Shown here: positions 18,106 to 28,562 of the stretch, in pieces | How positions within the stretch are numbered: the first letter of the stretch is position 1 | How the letters are laid out: the number at the start of each line of letters is the position of its first letter | NCBI RefSeq assembly: GCF_900112065.1 | Contig: NZ_FOKE01000006.1 | Location: 124,001-188,000 of the forward strand | Direction: 5' to 3' | Length of the DNA stretch: 64,000 nucleotides | Origin: Cohnella sp. OV330 | GTDB taxonomy: Bacteria > Bacillota > Bacilli > Paenibacillales > Paenibacillaceae | Notes under the pieces: model-generated | Told to the model about the DNA's origin: nothing | Database searches by the model: none | What the model saw: the letters and a program-made list of their open reading frames with translations, nothing else | Made by a program: the position numbers and the translations under genes

Positions 18106-20268
18106 ATGCTGCTGTCCTGGCTGCACTACGCGCTGTTCCTGCTCGTAACGGGGTATGCTCTTTCTTTGTTTTACCAGGCGGTCAATCGTCGCTACGCTTA
18201 CATCAAGCTGGGCAAGACCGCCCGCAAGCCGCCGGACTGGCGGGTTCGCGCCGGCGAGCTGCTGACGCAGGCGCTCGGGCATACGAAGCTGCTGAAAGAT
18301 CGCCGCAGCGGCGCCATGCACCTGGTCGTTTTTTACGGCTTCATCGTGCTTCAATTCGGCGCGCTCGACCTGATCTATACCGGTCTGTCGGGCGGCGAAC
18401 CGCTTCCGATTCCGGGGCGCCGCGCCTTCGGGTTGACGCAAGAGATCGTCGCGCTGCTCGTCCTTGCGGCGGCGGGCTATGCGGCTTACCGCCGGTACGG
18501 CGAGCGGCTAGATCGGCTCAAGCGGGGCTGGAAGCCCGCGATCGTGCTGCTCTTGATCGGTGCCTTGATGCTGACGGTGCTGCTGTCGCTCGGCTTCCAC
18601 CGCGTTTGGGAGGGACTCGGCACGTCAGCCTATGCGCCGGTGTCCTCGCTGGTCGCGGGCGCCGCAGCCGGTCTGACGCCAAACGCCGCCCAGGCTGCTT
18701 TTTTCGTCTGCTGGTGGGCGCATCTGGTCGTACTGCTGACGTTTCTCGATTACGTGCCGCAGTCGAAGCACTTTCATCTGATTACCGCGCCGATCAACCT
18801 GTTCCTCGGCCGGGCGGAGCCCGTCGGCAAGCTGAGCAAGCTGGATCTGGAGGACGAGACGGCGGAGTCGTTCGGCGTCGGCAAAATCGAAGATTTTCGC
18901 AGGGATCAGATGCTGGACTTCTACGCTTGCGTGGAATGCGGCCGATGCACGAACGTGTGTCCGGCCTCCGGCACGGGCAAGGCTTTGTCGCCGATGCACC
19001 TGATTACGAAGCTGCGGGATCACCTCTCGGAAAAGGGGGCTGCGATCACGAGCAAGTCGCCTTGGGTGCCGGCTTTCGCGTCTTCATTTGGAAGCGCTCA
19101 CAGCATGTCCGCCGGCGCGGACTCCGCATCGCGGGCGGGTCCGGATTGGAATATGGAAGCAGACGGCGATGCCGTCACCGACATCCGGCCGACGCTGGCC
19201 TGGCAACGGGAGAGCTGGGCCGGGTCGAACCGCAAGCCCGAGGAGGTGTCGCTGATCGGCGACGTGATGACGGAGCCGGAAATATGGGCATGCACGACTT
19301 GCCGCAACTGCGAAGATCAATGTCCGGTCGGCAACGAGCATGTCGACAAAATCGTCGACCTGAGGCGTTATCTCGTCCTGACGGAGGGCAGCGCGCCGCA
19401 CGAGGCGCAGCGAGCGATGCAGAACATCGAGCGGCAGGGCAATCCGTGGGGCATCAGCCGAAACGACAGGGCCCGTTGGACCGGCGAGATCGGAGGCATC
19501 GCGGTGCCGACCGTAAAAGAGAATCCGGGCTTCGACACGCTGTTTTTCGTCGGTTCGATGGGCGCGTACGACAACCGCAGCCGCAAGATCTCGCGTGCCT
19601 TCGTTCGGCTGCTGCACGAAGCGGGCGTCAATTTCGCGATCCTCGGCAACGAGGAAAAAAACTCGGGCGACACCCCGCGTCGGATGGGCAACGAGCTGCT
19701 GTTCCAGCAGCTGTGCGCGGACAATATCGAAACTTTTCGCAAATACGGCGTTCGCCGGATCGTGACGGCCTGCCCCCACACGTTCAATACGTTAAAAAAC
19801 GAATATCCCGAATTCGGGCTGGAAGGCGTGGAGGTGCTGCACCACACGCAGCTGCTCGACCGGCTGCTGCAGGAGGGACGTCTCATACCTTCGCATCCCG
19901 TCAAGGAACGCGTCGTTTACCACGATTCCTGCTACCTTGGGCGCTATAACGGCGCGTACGATCAGCCGCGGAATATCCTGCGGGCGATCGAGGGGCTCGA
20001 GTTGGTCGAGATGGAGCGCGCCCGTGAAAACGCGATGTGCTGCGGGGCGGGCGGCGGCATGATGTGGATGGAGGAATCCGCCGGCAAACGGGTCAACGTG
20101 GCGCGGACGGAGCAGGCGCTGAAGACGCGGCCGACGATGATCGGGAGCGCGTGTCCGTATTGTCTGACGATGTTGGAGGACGGCACGAAGCAAAAGGAAG
20201 CGGACGACCGGGTCAAGGCGCGGGACGTCGCGGAAATTCTGGAGCTGGCGGTGTTCGGCGCGCCTTAA
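18106..20268 (+). CDS. fadF: Membrane Fe-S oxidoreductase, ETF:(mena)quinone reductase type (FadF/EtfD-like)
   Basis: A 720-residue fusion. The N-terminal 240 residues hold five or six transmembrane helices resembling the NarI-type cytochrome b domain. Two 4Fe-4S ferredoxin motifs follow: CVECGRCTNVCP, and CTTCRNCEDQCP further on. The C-terminal half has two CCG-type heterodisulfide reductase domains (DSCYLGRYNGAYDQPR; AMCCGAGGGMMWMEE). This is the arrangement of B. subtilis FadF (YwjF) and mycobacterial EtfD, which pass electrons from ETF to menaquinone. ATG 18106 follows GGGAGG. It leads the plus-strand fad operon and completes the electron path from FadE through EtfAB. Confidence 0.85.
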   Translation: MLLSWLHYALFLLVTGYALSLFYQAVNRRYAYIKLGKTARKPPDWRVRAGELLTQALGHTKLLKDRRSGAMHLVVFYGFIVLQFGALDLIYTGLSGGEPLPIPGRRAFGLTQEIVALLVLAAAGYAAYRRYGERLDRLKRGWKPAIVLLLIGALMLTVLLSLGFHRVWEGLGTSAYAPVSSLVAGAAAGLTPNAAQAAFFVCWWAHLVVLLTFLDYVPQSKHFHLITAPINLFLGRAEPVGKLSKLDLEDETAESFGVGKIEDFRRDQMLDFYACVECGRCTNVCPASGTGKALSPMHLITKLRDHLSEKGAAITSKSPWVPAFASSFGSAHSMSAGADSASRAGPDWNMEADGDAVTDIRPTLAWQRESWAGSNRKPEEVSLIGDVMTEPEIWACTTCRNCEDQCPVGNEHVDKIVDLRRYLVLTEGSAPHEAQRAMQNIERQGNPWGISRNDRARWTGEIGGIAVPTVKENPGFDTLFFVGSMGAYDNRSRKISRAFVRLLHEAGVNFAILGNEEKNSGDTPRRMGNELLFQQLCADNIETFRKYGVRRIVTACPHTFNTLKNEYPEFGLEGVEVLHHTQLLDRLLQEGRLIPSHPVKERVVYHDSCYLGRYNGAYDQPRNILRAIEGLELVEMERARENAMCCGAGGGMMWMEESAGKRVNVARTEQALKTRPTMIGSACPYCLTMLEDGTKQKEADDRVKARDVAEILELAVFGAP

Positions 20269-20351
20269 GACGCGCCGGGGCGTCCGTTGCCGCGATCGAA
20301 CCAGCATTTTTATGTATCGTCATCGACACCGGATAAGGAGGGAATTGTCGC

Positions 20352-22748
20352 ATGGCACTCAGGATCAGAAAAGCGGCCGTCATCGGCTCGGGCGTCATGG
20401 GCGCGAGCATCGCCGCGCATTTGGCGAACGCGGGCATTCCGAGCCTGCTGCTGGACATCGTGCCCGATTCGCTCGCGGACGGCGAGGAAGCCCAAGGGCT
20501 CACGCTAGGCGACCCCGCGGTCCGCAACCGGCTGGCGACCGGCGCGCTCTCGCGGCTGCCGTCCGTTCATCCGTCGCCTTTTTACGACGACGCCTTCGCG
20601 AGCTTGATCGAGCCCGGCAATCTCGAGGACGATCTGCACCGCATCCGGGAGGTCGACTGGGTTATCGAGGCCGTCGTCGAAAAGCTGTCCGTCAAGCGCG
20701 ACGTGCTCCAACAGATCGAGCGATTTTGGCGAGCGGGCCTCGTCGTCAGCTCCAATACGTCGGGCATCTCGATCCGGGAGATGGCGGAGGGACGAAGCGA
20801 GCCTTTCAAGGCCCACTTCCTCGGCATGCACTTTTTCAACCCGCCCCGCTATATGAAGCTGCTGGAGCTCGTGCCCGGAGATAAGACCGATCCGGCGATC
20901 GTAAGCGACATGGCCGAGTTCGCCGAGCGCGTCCTCGGCAAAGGCGTCGTCGTCGCCAAGGATACGCCTAACTTCGTCGCCAACCGGATCGGCACTTACG
21001 GGCTGCTCGCGACGCTGCAGGCGATGAAGGCGGGCGGCTTCACCGTCGATGAGGTGGATGCGGTGACGGGTCCTGCGTTGGGCCGCCCGAAGAGCGCGAC
21101 GCTGCGCACGCTCGATCTCGTCGGCATCGATACGTTTTTGCACGTGGCGAACAACGTATTCGGGAAGACGGGAGATCCGGCGGAAAAAGCGGCGTTCGAG
21201 CCGCCCGGAATTCTGAAGGAGCTTGTGGCGCGGGGATGGATCGGCGAGAAGTCCGGCGCCGGGTTTTACAAAAAAGTGAAGGGCGCGCAAGGCAGCGAAA
21301 TACTGTCGCTCGATCCCTGCACGATGACGTACGTTCAAGCCGCCAAGCCTAGCGGGGCTTCGCTGGACGCTGCGGCGGCGGCCAGGAGGGCGAAGGAAAA
21401 AACGAAGGCATTGCTCGGCGGGAAGGACCGGTACGCGGAGCTGGCGTGGCAGATTGTGAAGCAGACGCTCGTCTATTCGGCGGAAAAAGTGGGCGAGATC
21501 GCAGGCTCCGTCGACGACATCGACAAGGCGATGAGATGGGGCTTCAACTGGGAGCTCGGGCCTTTCGAGCTGTGGGACGCGATCGGTCTCGTCCGGTCCG
21601 CGGCGCGGATGGAAGCGGAAGGCACGGCCGTGCCGGCCTGGGTGAAGGACTGGATCGCGTCGGGACATACGTCCTTTTATCGCCGGGAGGAAGGCAGAAT
21701 GGCATATGCTTACCGCGGCGCCTACCGCGAGCTCGAAGAACGGCAGGATACGATCTCGCTGCGCGCGCTGAAGGAGCGGGGCCGGGTCGTGCGGACGAAC
21801 GCCGGCGCGAGTCTGATCGACATCGGCGACGGCGTGGCGGCGCTGGAATTCCACTCGCGCAGCAACGCGATCGGCGGCGACATCCTGACGATGATCGGGG
21901 AGAGCGTCGAGGAGGTGCGACGCAACTACGACGCCCTCGTCATCGCGAACGAAGGCCGCAACTTCTGCGTCGGCGCGAACCTCATGCTGCTCCTCATGGA
22001 AGCGCAGGACGAGGAATGGGACGAAGTCGAAGCGATCATCCGCCTGTTCCAGGATACGATGACGAAGCTGAAGCGCTTCGAGAAACCGGTCGTGGCGGCG
22101 CCGCACCGGATGGCGCTCGGCGGCGGCGTGGAGGTATGCTTGCCTGCCGACGAGATTACGATGCTGGCCGAGACATACTTCGGCCTCGTCGAAGCCGGGG
22201 TCGGCCTCATTCCGGCGGGAGGCGGCTGCAAGGAGCTCGCGCTTCGAATCAGCCAGGCGAATCCGGATCCGGAGGCGGACCTGCAGCCGCATGTGAACCG
22301 GCTGTTCCTGAATATCGGCACGGCCAAGGTGTCCGCGAGCGCGCACGACGCGAAGAAGCTCGGTTACTTGCGGGCGAACGACCGGATCGTTATGAGCCAG
22401 GAGCGCCTGATTTACGAAGCGAAGCTAAGCGCGCTGCGGCTCGCGCAAGCGGGAATCCCCGCGCCCGTGCCGCAGCGAATCCGCGTCGTCGGGGCGGAGG
22501 GGAAGGCGGTCATGAAGCTGGGGGCGCGCGGCATGCATACGAGCGGGTACATCAGCGATCACGACCTTCTCATCGCCGGCAAGCTCGCGCACGTGCTTGC
22601 CGGCGGCGACGTGCCGGCCGGTACGCACGTGACCGAGCAATACATGCTGGATTTGGAACGCGAGGCGTTTCTCAGCCTGTGCGGCGAGCCCAAAACCCAG
22701 CAGCGGATGCAGCACATGCTCGCCAAGGGCAAGGCGCTGCGCAACTAA
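20352..22748 (+). CDS. fadN: 3-hydroxyacyl-CoA dehydrogenase / enoyl-CoA hydratase FadN
   Basis: A 798-residue bifunctional enzyme. The N-terminal NAD-binding domain begins VIGSGVMGASIAAHLANAG (residues 12-30), with the dehydrogenase signature HFFNPPRYMKLLELVPG near 160 and the C-terminal helical dehydrogenase domain after it. A second short 3HCDH segment lies at about 365-400. The enoyl-CoA hydratase domain follows from about residue 480, with EGRNFCVGANL and ALGGGVEVCLPADE contributing the oxyanion hole and catalytic Glu region. It carries out hydration and NAD-linked oxidation in each beta-oxidation turn. Length and domain order match B. subtilis FadN. The thiolase gene follows 23 bp later. 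Confidence 0.95.
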   Translation: MALRIRKAAVIGSGVMGASIAAHLANAGIPSLLLDIVPDSLADGEEAQGLTLGDPAVRNRLATGALSRLPSVHPSPFYDDAFASLIEPGNLEDDLHRIREVDWVIEAVVEKLSVKRDVLQQIERFWRAGLVVSSNTSGISIREMAEGRSEPFKAHFLGMHFFNPPRYMKLLELVPGDKTDPAIVSDMAEFAERVLGKGVVVAKDTPNFVANRIGTYGLLATLQAMKAGGFTVDEVDAVTGPALGRPKSATLRTLDLVGIDTFLHVANNVFGKTGDPAEKAAFEPPGILKELVARGWIGEKSGAGFYKKVKGAQGSEILSLDPCTMTYVQAAKPSGASLDAAAAARRAKEKTKALLGGKDRYAELAWQIVKQTLVYSAEKVGEIAGSVDDIDKAMRWGFNWELGPFELWDAIGLVRSAARMEAEGTAVPAWVKDWIASGHTSFYRREEGRMAYAYRGAYRELEERQDTISLRALKERGRVVRTNAGASLIDIGDGVAALEFHSRSNAIGGDILTMIGESVEEVRRNYDALVIANEGRNFCVGANLMLLLMEAQDEEWDEVEAIIRLFQDTMTKLKRFEKPVVAAPHRMALGGGVEVCLPADEITMLAETYFGLVEAGVGLIPAGGGCKELALRISQANPDPEADLQPHVNRLFLNIGTAKVSASAHDAKKLGYLRANDRIVMSQERLIYEAKLSALRLAQAGIPAPVPQRIRVVGAEGKAVMKLGARGMHTSGYISDHDLLIAGKLAHVLAGGDVPAGTHVTEQYMLDLEREAFLSLCGEPKTQQRMQHMLAKGKALRN

Positions 22749-22771
22749 CGAGCGAAGGAGGCCGAGATTTC

Positions 22772-23956
<1,185 letters not shown>

Positions 23957-24013
23957 CGGGAAGCCGATCCGGCGATTCGCCGCTTAACCGTTATAAGCGT
24001 TCAAGGGAGGTTC

Positions 24014-25804
24014 ATGCAGATGACCGGAAAAACGTTCGATAAAACAGCGGGCGGCGGCTTTGTCGTCGCGGACGCCGACTTCGAATCGATCGCGACGCCC
24101 GAGGACTTGACCGAAGAGCAGCGCATGATCGCCGAGACGACGGAAGCGTTCGTCGACCGGGACGTGCTGCCCCATGACGAGCGGCTCGAAAAGCTCGATT
24201 ACGAGCTGACCGTGAAGCTCATGCGCCAGGCTGGGGAGCTTGGCCTGCTCGGCGCGGACGTCCCCGAGGAATACGGCGGCCTCGGCCTCGACAAGGTCAG
24301 CTCGGCGCTCATCAGCGAGCGGCTGTCCCGCGCGGCTTCCTTCGCCCTGTCGATCGGCGCGCATGTCGGGATCGGCACGCTGCCGATCGTCTACTTCGGC
24401 TCGCAGGCGCAGAAACGCAAGTTTTTGCCCGATCTCGCGAGCGGGCGGCGGATCGCGGCGTACTGTCTGACCGAGCCGTCCTCGGGCTCGGACGCGCTAG
24501 GCGCCAGAACGACGGCCCGATTGTCCGAGGACGGCAGCCATTACGTGTTGAACGGCACGAAGCAGTTCATTACGAACGCGGGCTTCGCGGACATCTTTAT
24601 CGTATATGCGAAGGTCGACGGGCTGCACTTCAGCACCTTTATCGTTGAACGCACGATGGATGGCGTAAGCGTCGGACCCGAGGAGAAGAAAATGGGCATC
24701 AAGGGGAGCTCGACGCGTCCGCTCGTACTCGAGGACGTGAAGGTGCCTGTCGAAAATTTGCTGTGGGAGGTCGGCAAGGGCCATCTGATCGCCTTCAACA
24801 TTTTGAATATCGGACGGTTCAAGCTTGCCGTCGGCTGCCTGGGCGGCGTCAAGGAGGCGATCGCCTTGAGCGCGAAGTACGCGAACGAGCGCGTCCAGTT
24901 CGGCAAGCCGATCTCCGCGTTTCCGCTCGTGGGCAAGAAGCTTGCTGAGATGAACACGCGCGCCTACGTGCTCGAGAGCGTCATCTACCGCACCGCCGGG
25001 CTCATCGACGCGGAGTTGTCCGGCATCGATCATGCTTCTCCGGATGCGGGCGTTCAATCGGCCAAGGCGATCGCGGAGTACGCCATCGAATGCTCCATCA
25101 ACAAGGTATTCGGCTCCGAAGCGCTGGATTTCGTCGCCGACGAAGGCGTCCAGATTCACGGCGGCTACGGTTACATTCAGGAGTACAAGATCGAGCGGAT
25201 TTACCGCGACTCCCGCATCAACCGCATTTTCGAAGGGACGAACGAGATCAACCGGCTGCTGATTCCGGGCACGCTCGTGAAGCGGGCGCTCAAGGGGCAG
25301 CTGCCGCTGCTCCAAAAAGCGCAGGCGCTTCAGTCGGAGCTGCTGCAGCTCGTGCCGGGACGAACGTTCGAAGGCACGCTCGAAGAAGAGACGCATCTGA
25401 CGGCGATGGCCAAAAAAATATTTTTGATGGCCGGCGCCGCCGCCGTTCAGCGATATGGCCCGAAGCTTGAAGAGGAGCAGGAGACGCTCGCCGCGCTGGC
25501 CGACATCCTGATCCAGCTCTATGCGATGGAGAGCGCGCTTCTCCGCGCGAAAAAGCAGCTCGCAAGCCAGGGGGAAGAACGCGCGGCGCTCGCCGTCGCC
25601 ATGACGCGCTCGTTCGTGCACGATGCGTTCGGCCAGATCGAAGCGCTCGCCAAAGAGACGCTGTCGGCCGCGGATTCCGGCGATTCGCTGCGGACGCAGC
25701 TGTCGGCGCTCAAGAAGCTGACGCGCCGCAGTCCGGTGGACACGGTCGGGCTCAAGCGGCGGATCGCGGCGGCCGTCGTCCGGGAGGAAGGCTTCGTTTG
25801 CTAG
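24014..25804 (+). CDS. fadE: Acyl-CoA dehydrogenase FadE
   Basis: A 596-residue long-form acyl-CoA dehydrogenase, like B. subtilis FadE. The N-terminal and middle domains include YCLTEPSSGSDALGART, the flavin-binding signature. The second signature, with QIHGGYGYIQEYKIERIYRD and FEGTNEINRLLIPGTLV, covers the substrate-binding and C-terminal helical part. About 180 extra C-terminal residues form helices, as in the very-long-chain enzymes. It introduces the 2,3-double bond and hands electrons to EtfAB. AAGGGAGG precedes the ATG. Fourth gene of the fad operon. Confidence 0.95.
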   Translation: MQMTGKTFDKTAGGGFVVADADFESIATPEDLTEEQRMIAETTEAFVDRDVLPHDERLEKLDYELTVKLMRQAGELGLLGADVPEEYGGLGLDKVSSALISERLSRAASFALSIGAHVGIGTLPIVYFGSQAQKRKFLPDLASGRRIAAYCLTEPSSGSDALGARTTARLSEDGSHYVLNGTKQFITNAGFADIFIVYAKVDGLHFSTFIVERTMDGVSVGPEEKKMGIKGSSTRPLVLEDVKVPVENLLWEVGKGHLIAFNILNIGRFKLAVGCLGGVKEAIALSAKYANERVQFGKPISAFPLVGKKLAEMNTRAYVLESVIYRTAGLIDAELSGIDHASPDAGVQSAKAIAEYAIECSINKVFGSEALDFVADEGVQIHGGYGYIQEYKIERIYRDSRINRIFEGTNEINRLLIPGTLVKRALKGQLPLLQKAQALQSELLQLVPGRTFEGTLEEETHLTAMAKKIFLMAGAAAVQRYGPKLEEEQETLAALADILIQLYAMESALLRAKKQLASQGEERAALAVAMTRSFVHDAFGQIEALAKETLSAADSGDSLRTQLSALKKLTRRSPVDTVGLKRRIAAAVVREEGFVC

Positions 25805-25840
25805 CACGCCGATAGACACCGGACTAATGAGGTGATAGGT

Positions 25841-27529
25841 TTGTCACAAGCGCCTTGGTATGAACATTACCCTAGCGAAGTGCCTCAGACCTACCCGTAT
25901 CCGAAGCACAATCTGGCCGCCTTCCTCGTCGCCTCAGCCGAACGTTTTCCGGATCGGACCGCGCTCAGCTTCATGGGCAAAAAAATAACCTATGCGGAGC
26001 TGCTAGGCTCCGCATACCGGTTCGCAGGCGTCTTAGGGAAGCTTGGCATCGGGCGAGGCGAGCGGGTCGCGATCATGCTCCCCAACTGTCCGCAGCTCGT
26101 CGTCGCGTATTTCGGGACGCTGCTCGCCGGAGGGGTCGTCGTCATGACGAACCCGTTGTACGTGCAGCGGGAGATCTCGCATCAGCTCAAGGATTCGGGC
26201 GCAGCCGTCATTTTGACGCTCGATCTGCTGTTTCGCAGAGTGAGGGACGCCGCGCAAGAGCTGCCTGATTTGCAGGTGATCGTCACTTCCATAAAGGACG
26301 GCCTTCCCTTTCCGAAAAGCTGGCAGTATCCCTTCAAGGCGAGGCGAGAAGGGCTCGACCGGCAGGTGTCCTACGGACCGCGCATTCACCGTTACGCCCG
26401 CCTGTTGCGCGATATGCCTCCGTTGCCGATTCACGCGGAGGTGGACGCCGAGCGCGAGCTCGCGCTCCTCCAATATACGGGCGGTACGACGGGCATCTCC
26501 AAAGGCGTCATGCTGACGCATGCCAACCTCGTCGCCAACACGATTCAAACGAGCCTATGGTTTTACAAGAGCGAGCCCGGCAAGGAACGTTATTTGGCGG
26601 CGCTTCCTTTTTTCCACGTGTTCGGCTTGACCGTGCTCATGAATCAGGCGATCATGCTCGGCGGAGAGCTGATCCTCGTGCCGAGATTCGAAGCGGGCGA
26701 CATCCTGCGCATCATCGACAGGCAAAAGCCGACGGTGTTCCCCGGCGCTCCGACGATGTACATTGCGCTCATCAATCATCCGAAGGTGCGGGATTACGAT
26801 CTGTCTTCGATCAACGTCTGCATCAGCGGCGCGGCGCCGCTGCCGCACGAGGTGCAGGAGCGGTTCGAGGCGATCACCGGCGGCAGGCTCATCGAAGGAT
26901 ACGGGCTGACGGAAGCGTCGCCGGTCACCCATGCGAACAACATCTGGGAATACCGCAAAAAAGGATCGATCGGCTTGCCTTTTACGGATACGTTCGCCAA
27001 AGTCGTGCATCCCGAGACCGGGGAGGACCTGCCGATCGGGTCGACCGGCGAGCTTGCGATCAAGGGACCGCAGGTCATGAAGGGCTATTGGAACCGGCCT
27101 GAGGAGACGGAGCGGGCGCTTCGGGACGGCTGGCTCCGTACGGGCGATATGGCGCGCATGGACGAGGATGGCTTTTTTTACATCATGGACCGGATGAAGG
27201 ATATGATCATCGCGGGCGGCTACAATATATTTCCCCGGGAGATCGAAGAGGTGCTGTTCGAGCATCCCGAGATCGAGGAGGCTGCCGCGCTCGGCGTGCC
27301 CGATCCGTACCGCGGCGAGACGGTGAAGGTGTACGCGGTGCTGAAGCCCGGATCGAGGCTGAGCGAATCGGAGCTCAGGGCTTGGTGCAAGGAGCGACTC
27401 GCAGCCTATAAAGTGCCCCGAATTTACGCGTTCAGGGACAGTCTGCCTAAAACGATGGCGGGGAAGGTGCTGCGGCGCAAGCTGCTCGAGGAGGAAACGG
27501 CGGGTCGCGATGCCGATGACCGGCAATGA
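25841..27529 (+). CDS. lcfA: Long-chain fatty-acid-CoA ligase
   Basis: A 562-residue AMP-forming synthetase. The P-loop-like motif is YTGGTTGISKGVMLTH (about 211-226), followed by EGYGLTEASPVTH, then GWLRTGDMARMDEDGFFYI with the hinge, and the C-terminal catalytic Lys region LPKTMAGKVLRRKLLEE. It activates long-chain fatty acids to acyl-CoA, the first step of the pathway encoded here. TTG 25841 is preferred to GTG 25832, because GAGGTGAT lies 4 bases upstream of the TTG and would overlap the GTG. It lies 36 bp after fadE. Confidence 0.94.
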   Translation: MSQAPWYEHYPSEVPQTYPYPKHNLAAFLVASAERFPDRTALSFMGKKITYAELLGSAYRFAGVLGKLGIGRGERVAIMLPNCPQLVVAYFGTLLAGGVVVMTNPLYVQREISHQLKDSGAAVILTLDLLFRRVRDAAQELPDLQVIVTSIKDGLPFPKSWQYPFKARREGLDRQVSYGPRIHRYARLLRDMPPLPIHAEVDAERELALLQYTGGTTGISKGVMLTHANLVANTIQTSLWFYKSEPGKERYLAALPFFHVFGLTVLMNQAIMLGGELILVPRFEAGDILRIIDRQKPTVFPGAPTMYIALINHPKVRDYDLSSINVCISGAAPLPHEVQERFEAITGGRLIEGYGLTEASPVTHANNIWEYRKKGSIGLPFTDTFAKVVHPETGEDLPIGSTGELAIKGPQVMKGYWNRPEETERALRDGWLRTGDMARMDEDGFFYIMDRMKDMIIAGGYNIFPREIEEVLFEHPEIEEAAALGVPDPYRGETVKVYAVLKPGSRLSESELRAWCKERLAAYKVPRIYAFRDSLPKTMAGKVLRRKLLEEETAGRDADDRQ

Positions 27530-27574
27530 CACCGGGCGCCGCTCCGCGCGGCTGGCCCGAGGGGAGGGAGCGTC

Positions 27575-28000
27575 ATGGAAGGACCGAACCCGGCGTCCGG
27601 GTCCGATGCGGAGATGGTCGAGCGGGCCCGCCGCACGTTCTGGGGATACCTGGGCTGCGAGCTGATCCGGCGGGACGCGCGCGAGACCGTCGTCGAGCTG
27701 GATGTCGAGGAGCGGCATATGAACTTGATCGGCATGATGCACGGCGGTGTGCACACGGCATTGCTGGACTCGGCCATGGGGCTGGCCGCGATGGCGGCGC
27801 GCCCGGACGAGGACGTCGTGACGTCCAGCCTGAACATTCATTTTACGGCTCCGGCGCGGGCGGGCAGGGTGCGGGCGACCGCGACCGTCGTCCATATGTC
27901 GGGCCGGATGGTGACCGCGGAGGGAAGGCTGTACACGGCGGACGGCAAGCTGTCGTCGATGGCGACCGCGTCCTTCCGCGTGCTCGACCGAAAAAGCTGA
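27575..28000 (+). CDS. Hotdog-fold acyl-CoA thioesterase (PaaI family)
   Basis: A 141-residue single hotdog domain. LIGMMHGGVHTALLDSAMGLA holds the N-terminal active-site region with the conserved His-Gly-Gly, and TSSLNIHFTAPARAGRVRATA the central strands. PaaI-type enzymes hydrolyse acyl-CoA thioesters. As the last gene of the fad operon, 45 bp after lcfA, it could recover CoA from dead-end or excess acyl-CoA. GAGGGGAGGGAGCGTC precedes the ATG. The exact substrate is not evident. Confidence 0.85.
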   Translation: MEGPNPASGSDAEMVERARRTFWGYLGCELIRRDARETVVELDVEERHMNLIGMMHGGVHTALLDSAMGLAAMAARPDEDVVTSSLNIHFTAPARAGRVRATATVVHMSGRMVTAEGRLYTADGKLSSMATASFRVLDRKS

Positions 28001-28042
28001 GCGGAGTCGATCGTCCGAGATTCGTCAAGCTGCCATAAAGTC

Positions 28043-28075
28043 AAAAAAGCCGTACCCCGGAGGGTACGGCTTTTA
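28043..28075. terminator. Bidirectional terminator between the fad operon and rpsT
   Basis: AAAAAAGCCGTACCC and GGGTACGGCTTTT form a stem with A-rich and T-rich flanks, placed between convergent genes, so it can stop transcription from both sides. Confidence 0.9.
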
Positions 28076-28102
28076 AACGCCATTATGGATTAAGGCACCG
28101 TC

Positions 28103-28375
28103 TTACGCTTGCGCGGACAGCGCGTTCAACTTCTTGGCGAGACGGGACTTCTTGCGGGAAGCCGCGTTCTTGTGGATGAGGCCCTTGGTTACTGCCTTGT
28201 CCAGCTTCTTCTGTGCGACTTGAAGCGCATTCTTCGCTGCTTCGACGTCCGTGCCCACTACGGCTACGTCCGCTTGCTTAACGGCGGTACGAAGAGCGGA
28301 CTTCTGGGAAGCGTTGCGCAGGCGGCGCTTCTCGTTCGTCTTGGTACGCTTGATCGCGGATTTGATGTTCGGCAT
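28103..28375 (-). CDS. rpsT: Ribosomal protein S20
   Basis: A 90-residue basic helical protein starting [20 protein letters not shown], the S20 signature, with the conserved [16 protein letters not shown] segment near the end. It binds 16S rRNA early in 30S assembly. ATG 28375 follows a strong AGGAGGTGA; the open frame continues 13 codons upstream without sense. It is divergent from gpr, as in B. subtilis where rpsT precedes gpr-spoIIP. Confidence 0.97.
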   Translation of the reverse strand: MPNIKSAIKRTKTNEKRRLRNASQKSALRTAVKQADVAVVGTDVEAAKNALQVAQKKLDKAVTKGLIHKNAASRKKSRLAKKLNALSAQA

Positions 28376-28562
28376 TGATTTCACCTCCTGCAAAAACTGC
28401 AAGTATTTCTCCACACAACTTGTAACATTCTATCATGCAAGGGGGCAAAACGCAAGACGATCGCGGAGCCGGCGCGGCTGCGCCTTAGTGGCCGCATGGT
28501 GTAGCCGGCGCGCGCGCGGATTGCGGTGCCCCGTCCAGCAGTCGGAGAGGAGCGAATACGCG

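Noticed and set aside
20505..22346. Long antisense frame (613 codons) over fadN
   Set aside because: A composition-driven shadow; His/Arg/Leu-rich with no domain pattern. The same applies to the antisense frames over leuS and the GH/epimerase genes.
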